Below are positions 14,386 to 18,510 of a DNA stretch of 18,510 bases, piece after piece. Under the pieces are notes generated by a model. The model saw nothing but the letters and a program-made list of their open reading frames with translations. It ran no database searches and was not told the origin of the DNA. Origin of the DNA: Syntrophales bacterium (GTDB lineage: Bacteria > Desulfobacterota > Syntrophia > Syntrophales > UBA2210). Position 1 is the first letter of the stretch; each line of letters opens with the position of its first letter. Position numbers and translations under genes: made by a program. The stretch spans positions 1-18,510 of the forward strand of contig JALOBE010000028.1 in assembly GCA_023228425.1 (NCBI GenBank). Direction: 5' to 3'.

Positions 14386-16284
14386 AGGACGATGAGGTTC
14401 GTCGCCGTCAAAAACCTCCGAGACATGCCCCAGACCCGCATCCTGGAGATGGCCTTCGAATTGTGAAAGAATGGTTCTGAGAGTCTTCCGGGCCGCGGCC
14501 TTATTTTCCGCCGTTTTCAACAGCGCCTCTCCGTAATGCCCCAGGAGCCAGGGCCAGACTGTTCCCTGATGATAGGCCCTGTCGCGGGACGCCGCGTCTC
14601 CTTCGTACCTGCCCCGGTACCGGGGATCCCGGGGCGACAGGGTGCGCAATCCACAGGGGGTAAGCAGCTCGTCCGTCACCTTCGCGACCACCTGTCGGGC
14701 CCGCTCCCGGTCCTCGAGGGGCGAACAGGGAAGAGACACGGCGAAAATCTGGTTCGGTCGCACCGATTCATCCCGGGAACCGTCGGTGGTGTTGCACACA
14801 TCGGCAAGGTAGTTACCGCCCGGTATCCAGAAGAGATCATTGAAGGACTTCCTGGTTTTCTCAATCAGGGAGGCCGCGTCGAACCCCGGATCCATGTCCA
14901 AAGCCCGCGAAACGTCCCTCATGAAGGACAGGGCGTTGAACCAGAGCGCGTTGATTTCCACGGGACAGCCCCCCCGGGGAGTAACGGGAACACAATCCAC
15001 GACCGCATCCATCCAGGTAAGCTGGGTCGTCGCGTCACCCACGGTGACAAGCCCGTTTTCGAGAAGCGCCGCAGGGGCTGCGCTTCCATCCCGGTACCGG
15101 GACAGGATGTCCTTCATGACTGGCCAGAAAAACCTTTTGATAAGCCCCATATCGCCGGAGGCCTCCACAAGTTCCTGAAGGCACCAGAAATACCAGAGCG
15201 ACCCGTCGGCCGAATTATAGGCGTTTTCCCCGGAGCGGTCAGACAGGCAGTTCGGTATCAGGCCATTTCTCCGAAGGCGCGCCATGGCCTTCAGAATCTC
15301 AATGCCTTCACGGATCATTCCCCGGCGGAAGGTCAGGCCGGGAAGACTGATAAGGGTGTCACGGCCCCACACGTAGAACCAGTGATACCCGGCTATGACC
15401 GATGGTGTCCCGGCAGCGTCTTTCACCAGGTAAGAGTCCGCCGCTTTGCCGAGGCAAGCCGGGAGATGGTTCCGGTCCCCGGCGCGTTCTTCCCGGGACC
15501 GCCGCCTGCGCCGGCGGCGCTGAATCTCCCGGGTCCACAGTCGCCCGGAGTCCTCCACCTCGTCCAGGGAAAAGGAAAGTATTCTGGAGGTTCCCGGTTC
15601 CATCCCGCACTCCAGGATAGCGGGCATCAGGAGGTCTTCACGGAAAGGAAACCCCCGCTTCATCTCCAGGAGATACTCGAAGTTCCGGTACCAGAAGGCC
15701 CCCGGCATAACCCTCATCGCTCCCCCGGTTCCCACGTGCAGCCCGGGCATGGCGGCATAGGGCGCGATGGAAAATCCCCTGTCGGACATCTCCAGTTCGG
15801 TTCGGAAGAAGGGATTCTCCTTCGACAGCTCGTGAATCCCCCTGAAGGCCAGCAACGGCTTGACCCTCAGAAGGATCGGTCCGGAACCGCTCCCGTATCG
15901 ATACCGGACCAGCAGCGTGTTCATGCCCCGGAGAAGCAGGATCTCCTTCTCCATACCGACGGCACCCGCCCGGTACAAGAATCTCGGGTGGCTGTCCATT
16001 GAAAAACGAGCGAAGGCCTTGAGTTCCCCGGGAACCAGCACCAGGGGATACTGGTGCATCGAAAGACTGATTTCCTTTCCGCCTGTGATGATTGAATCTT
16101 CGAGCTTCGAGAGGAGGACACACCGGCCGCCTGACCCGGGCAGACGGCAGACGAGAAGGCCGTGATATTTCCTCGTGTTGCAGTTGAGAATCGTGCTGGA
16201 CGCGTATCCGCCGCGGCCGTCGGTCTCGATCCATTCCTTCGACAGCGCACTGTCCAGGGTCAGTCCCCGCATGGTGAGTTCCAT
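14287..16284 (-). CDS. Glycogen debranching enzyme (amylo-alpha-1,6-glucosidase, archaeal/bacterial type)
   Basis: A 665-residue cytoplasmic glycoside hydrolase of the GDE type. The N-terminal beta-rich domain (about 10-245) has EWIETDGRGGYASST and NTRKYHGLLV. The C-terminal (alpha/alpha)6 catalytic domain (about 275-650) has GYHWFYVWGRDTLISLPG at 299-316, NAYNSADGSLWYF at 354-366, TWMDA at 423-427, PVEINALWFNAL at 441-452, RPNQIFAVSLP at 509-519 and YHQGTVWPWLLG at 571-582. It removes alpha-1,6 branch glucose from glycogen or maltodextrin. The linker contains seven consecutive Arg (256-262) followed by more basic residues, which is unusual. The ATG at 16284 has GAGAGG about 10 nt upstream; Met5 is the alternative. 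Its 3' end overlaps the ubiE extension. No other glycogen genes are in the window. Confidence 0.94.
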   Translation of the reverse strand: MELTMRGLTLDSALSKEWIETDGRGGYASSTILNCNTRKYHGLLVCRLPGSGGRCVLLSKLEDSIITGGKEISLSMHQYPLVLVPGELKAFARFSMDSHPRFLYRAGAVGMEKEILLLRGMNTLLVRYRYGSGSGPILLRVKPLLAFRGIHELSKENPFFRTELEMSDRGFSIAPYAAMPGLHVGTGGAMRVMPGAFWYRNFEYLLEMKRGFPFREDLLMPAILECGMEPGTSRILSFSLDEVEDSGRLWTREIQRRRRRRRSREERAGDRNHLPACLGKAADSYLVKDAAGTPSVIAGYHWFYVWGRDTLISLPGLTFRRGMIREGIEILKAMARLRRNGLIPNCLSDRSGENAYNSADGSLWYFWCLQELVEASGDMGLIKRFFWPVMKDILSRYRDGSAAPAALLENGLVTVGDATTQLTWMDAVVDCVPVTPRGGCPVEINALWFNALSFMRDVSRALDMDPGFDAASLIEKTRKSFNDLFWIPGGNYLADVCNTTDGSRDESVRPNQIFAVSLPCSPLEDRERARQVVAKVTDELLTPCGLRTLSPRDPRYRGRYEGDAASRDRAYHQGTVWPWLLGHYGEALLKTAENKAAARKTLRTILSQFEGHLQDAGLGHVSEVFDGDEPHRPSGCIAQAWSVAELIRLSRLVQSRRTRASRGVS

Positions 16285-16357
16285 CGCTGAAGGCCTCTCT
16301 CGCGCGTCCGGGTCCGGAGGGCCGTGATCCGGCCCCTGCCCGTGAGCCTTTTACGCC

Positions 16358-16386
16358 AGAATACTCCGAAGACACCCGTTTCGCAA
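16358..16386 (-). promoter_or_regulatory. Candidate promoter for the debranching enzyme
   Basis: On the minus strand, TTGCGA (16386-16381), a 17-nt spacer and TATTCT (16363-16358), each 4/6 to consensus, lying in the 152-nt gap behind khpA. Confidence 0.35.
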
Positions 16387-16436
16387 GACCGACCGGAAGA
16401 ATCCGCCCTGTACGAGCCTGGAGGAAGATGGTCCCG

Positions 16437-16667
16437 TCACTCGACGATTTCCAGGACCGCCTTGCGGTTCGACCGCGATGAAACGGCATTCAAAATGGTC
16501 CGCATTGATTTCACCGTCTGCCCCTGTTTCCCGATAATCCGCCCCCGGTCTTCCTTGGCTACCGTCAATTCATAAACGGACACATTCTCTCCGGCCATTT
16601 CCGAAATCTCCACCAGTTTCGGGTTACTCACCAGCGCCTTCACCATTGTCCTGATCAGATCTGTCAT
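16437..16667 (-). CDS. khpA: KH-domain RNA-binding protein KhpA
   Basis: A 76-residue single KH domain (COG1837 type) with the nucleic-acid-binding loop GKQG at 46-49 inside DRGRIIGKQGQTVKSMRTIL. KhpA binds RNA broadly, often with KhpB/Jag. I chose the ATG at 16667 because a perfect AAGGAGG lies 7 nt upstream. The frame is open to 16745, but the added 26 residues are repeat-like sequence with no Shine-Dalgarno. In many bacteria this gene sits between rpsP and rimM; here it stands alone, next to the debranching enzyme and with a repeat-rich region behind it. Confidence 0.93.
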   Translation of the reverse strand: MTDLIRTMVKALVSNPKLVEISEMAGENVSVYELTVAKEDRGRIIGKQGQTVKSMRTILNAVSSRSNRKAVLEIVE

Positions 16668-17163
16668 GACACAACCTCCTTGTGTATTCAGAATTGATGG
16701 TTCCGTAAAAAGTCCAAATTTTCCAAAAGAAGCTTTGTAACGCATTGGAAATATTGGGCTCGATTTTCAAAATTCGCTATTTTTCGACTTCTGCGTACCA
16801 TGAGGAGCAAGTATGTGACATCATTAAGTACACAATTCCGGAGATGGGAGCAGCGTTGCCTTAAAAGTCAGGAAAGCGTCTGATAGAGGGCGGCTTAGTA
16901 AAGAGCTCCCCGAGGCACGGCGCGCACATCCTGAGGAATGAGGCGTACTGTGCGGTACTCCGGAGGCGAGCCGGGGAGCTTTGTACGAAGCCGTCGGAAT
17001 TGTGACCGCGACAAGCACCTTCCCGCTTCAATATCCGCTGGTGGCGCCATTCCGCAACGACGGAACTATACAGGAACCCCCGGACATGGCAACGCCTGAT
17101 TATGCTGGAATTTCTGTCACGAAAAAACAGTAGTTTGCAGCGCTTTTCAAATGGAGCACAACA
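16668..17163. repeat. Non-coding region with palindromic repeat copy B (about 16860-17000)
   Basis: A 496-nt stretch with no supportable gene. Copy B has arms 16890-16911 (GCGGCTTAGTAAAGAGCTCC...) and 16973-16995, imperfect inverted copies, around a core whose 16922-16958 is identical over 37 nt to copy A. At 16698-16800 there are arm-like fragments (CCGTAAAAAGTC and, inverted, TTTTTCGACTTCTGCGTAC), perhaps a decayed copy. Confidence 0.75.
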
Positions 17164-18078
17164 TCACTCCCGCCCCAGGGACAGCAGCATCGTCCTCAGG
17201 TTTGTCTTTGTGTGGCACAATCCCAGCTTGCTCCTGATCTTGTAGCGATGGTACTCCACCGAGCGCCTGGACAGTCCCAGTCTCTGAGCGATTTCAAGGG
17301 TTTTAAATCCCTGCAGGATAAGAATGGCCACCTGGCGTTCCTGTTTCGTCAAGGTGTATCGGTTCAATGATATGTTTTTCGTAAAGGGCGATATAATCTC
17401 GCAAAGATTGATCCTGACAAGATCGACAAGGGAGTTTGTCCTGTCATCGCCGTTATGGAGCTGTATCTGTCTCAGCAGGGGAAAAATATTTTCATGAACG
17501 TTCAATAACACGTTCTTCCCGACTTCCGTGACAGCGTCGTCCCTGTAACTGTTCATCCAGCGATGGGCCCTCTTCATGGTTTCAATGTGACTCGATTTCA
17601 GCAGCGCTTCTTTTTCTTTGTGCTTTAACATGATCACCGTTTCCCGCAGCTCTCTCTCGCTTTTGCGGAGGTCCTCCCGGACCTTTTTCATGGCGCTCAC
17701 ATCGCCGGCCAGGAGAAGTGCGGCCGGTTCCCCCTGCCAGATAATCCTGATCGCCTTGACCTCCAGCCACCGGACCCGGCCTGACCTGTCAACAATCCGG
17801 TGATTACAAGTACCTTTGACAGTGCCCGATCCCGCCATGAAAAGGAGATGCCGTCGGTGAACCAACTTCCGGTCACGGGGGTGTATAATGCGCGTCAGGG
17901 GAGCCCCATGAAGTTCCCGTCGCGAGAAACCGGTTATCTCCAGAGCTCCCGGATTAGAAAAACAGATGTGGCCTTTCTGAACGACGCACATGGATCCATG
18001 GGCGTTATCGACGAACAGCCGGCATATTTCATCGGTTGTCGTAACGACGGGGCAAACCGGGTTCTCAACCGCTTTCAT
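17164..18078 (-). CDS. PAS-domain LuxR-family transcriptional regulator
   Basis: A 304-residue cytoplasmic one-component regulator. A PAS domain spans about 17-128 (FVDNAHGSMCVVQKGHICFSN, then RDRKLVHRRH and the closing VDRSGRVRWLEVKAI...LLLAGDVSAM). A charged helical linker follows (about 128-170), a variable helical region, and a C-terminal LuxR HTH at about 240-302 (LTKQERQVAILILQGFKTLEIAQRLGLSRRSVEYHRYKIRSKLGL). There is no receiver domain and no phosphoacceptor, so a ligand or redox signal through PAS is likely. I chose the ATG at 18078, which has AAGGAGGG 7 nt upstream. The frame is open to 18426, but those 116 extra residues read through repeat sequence and lack family features. No adjacent target gene is evident. 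Confidence 0.88.
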   Translation of the reverse strand: MKAVENPVCPVVTTTDEICRLFVDNAHGSMCVVQKGHICFSNPGALEITGFSRRELHGAPLTRIIHPRDRKLVHRRHLLFMAGSGTVKGTCNHRIVDRSGRVRWLEVKAIRIIWQGEPAALLLAGDVSAMKKVREDLRKSERELRETVIMLKHKEKEALLKSSHIETMKRAHRWMNSYRDDAVTEVGKNVLLNVHENIFPLLRQIQLHNGDDRTNSLVDLVRINLCEIISPFTKNISLNRYTLTKQERQVAILILQGFKTLEIAQRLGLSRRSVEYHRYKIRSKLGLCHTKTNLRTMLLSLGRE

Positions 18079-18320
18079 TCCACGTCCCTCCTTCAGTATT
18101 TTTGCGTTTTCCCTGAACAGTCGCATGACACCTGCCACAGAGACACTGTTTTTGTCAACAACAACGCGGCTCGGAAGAAGCCCTCCGGTACCGGGTTCCG
18201 GAGGCATCCCCCGCCCGGGGATGTCAATTTGGCTCTTGCCCGATGGTGCATTACGGTGTAGTAATATGGGTTTAACGCTGATGAACCCGTAAAAAGGGGC
18301 CGGAACCACCGGATGATGAA

Positions 18321-18402
18321 CTCGTAAAGAAGTCGAAAAACGTCCGATGGAGGGAGGCTTTGTAAGTGGTTGTCGGCCGGCCGGGGCGTACGAAGACTGA
18401 CG
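18321..18402. repeat. Degenerate repeat unit D (core deleted)
   Basis: CTCGTAAAGAAGTCGAAAAA (18321-18340) through GGAGGCTTTGTAA aligns with the left arm of copy C, and GCGTACGAAGACTGACG (18386-18402) resembles the right arm. The central core is missing. It lies head-to-tail with copy C upstream of the PAS-LuxR gene. Confidence 0.6.
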
Positions 18403-18510
18403 GTCCCGTAAAAAGTCGAAAAACATCTGGTTGAGGATGGCTTCGTAAAAAGCTCCGCAGGCAAGGCGCGCAAATCCTGAGGAATGAGGCGTACTTAGTG
18501 GTACGCCGCA
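18403..18510. repeat. Dispersed palindromic repeat, copy C (cut by window end)
   Basis: The left outer arm CCCGTAAAAAGTCGAAAAAC (18405-18424), the inner arm GGATGGCTTCGTAAAAAGCTCC (from 18435), and the core GCGCAAATCCTGAGGAATGA from 18468, differing from copies A and B at a few bases. The GGCGTAC/GTACGCC stem is kept. The right half lies beyond the window. Confidence 0.8.

Noticed and set aside
14536..16002. A 488-residue ORF on the plus strand
   Set aside because: It lies wholly antisense to the debranching enzyme, whose catalytic motifs are clear. Its translation is Pro/Gly/His-rich with no family pattern, as expected for a GC-rich shadow frame.
16668..16745. A longer KhpA beginning MRYKASFGKF
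   Set aside because: The extra residues do not belong to the KH domain, and the ATG at 16667 has AAGGAGG 7 nt upstream.
18079..18426. A 116-residue N-terminal extension of the PAS-LuxR protein
   Set aside because: It would be translated from repeat sequence. The ATG at 18078 has a near-perfect Shine-Dalgarno and directly precedes the PAS domain.
4216..18510. The repeat copies read as a CRISPR array
   Set aside because: Copies are kilobases apart, about 110-180 bp long with inverted arms, and there are no regular spacers or cas genes.

Overview
The window looks like chromosomal DNA from a Gram-negative anaerobe of the Deltaproteobacteria/Desulfobacterota type, possibly near Syntrophales. This is an inference from gene content: a diderm envelope (OmpA-type peptidoglycan-binding domain, BamD), a HesB/IscA-like gene with an in-frame TGA of the kind known from selenoprotein-using anaerobes, a UbiE/MenG quinone methyltransferase, a PAS-LuxR regulator, and GC-rich coding sequence with a dispersed palindromic repeat. 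I see no phage, transposase, CRISPR array, tRNA or rRNA.

Layout. 1-2035 (+): the 3' end of an OmpA-family gene, apparently frameshifted near the window edge, then an APH-like/P-loop kinase fusion. 2106-3118 (-): trxA and bamD, coupled by a 1-nt overlap. 3257-4114 (-): a SAM methyltransferase. 4216-4400: repeat copy A. 4476-8098 (+): an MTAP/PNP-family phosphorylase, an OmpR-type response regulator, its histidine kinase, and two small exported proteins (one Spy/CpxP/ZraP-like, one PepSY-like) separated by a perfect 36-bp palindrome. 8261-9449 (+): the HesB-like selenoprotein candidate followed by a DnaJ-family protein. 9552-9923 (-): a cold-shock protein with a long terminator-bearing leader that may be a separate small RNA. 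10071-11779 (+): an HD-domain protein and a CaCA cation antiporter. 11790-13370 (-): nnr, divergent from ubiE/menG (13543-14385, +). ubiE has a C-terminal extension that overlaps a glycogen debranching enzyme (14287-16284, -). 16437-16667 (-): khpA. 17164-18078 (-): a PAS-LuxR regulator. Repeat copies B, C and D flank this last gene.

How the genes may work together. Most of the window is conserved housekeeping (redox, outer-membrane assembly, metabolite repair, quinone methylation, glycogen breakdown). Two accessory units stand out. The first is the two-component system with its two small exported His-rich proteins, which resembles an envelope-stress or metal-sensing module. The second is the promoter-HesB(Sec)-DnaJ unit, where the TGA sits at the cluster-binding Cys position and a hairpin fitting bacterial SECIS rules lies just downstream. 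A conventional stop-based gene finder would truncate or miss this gene.
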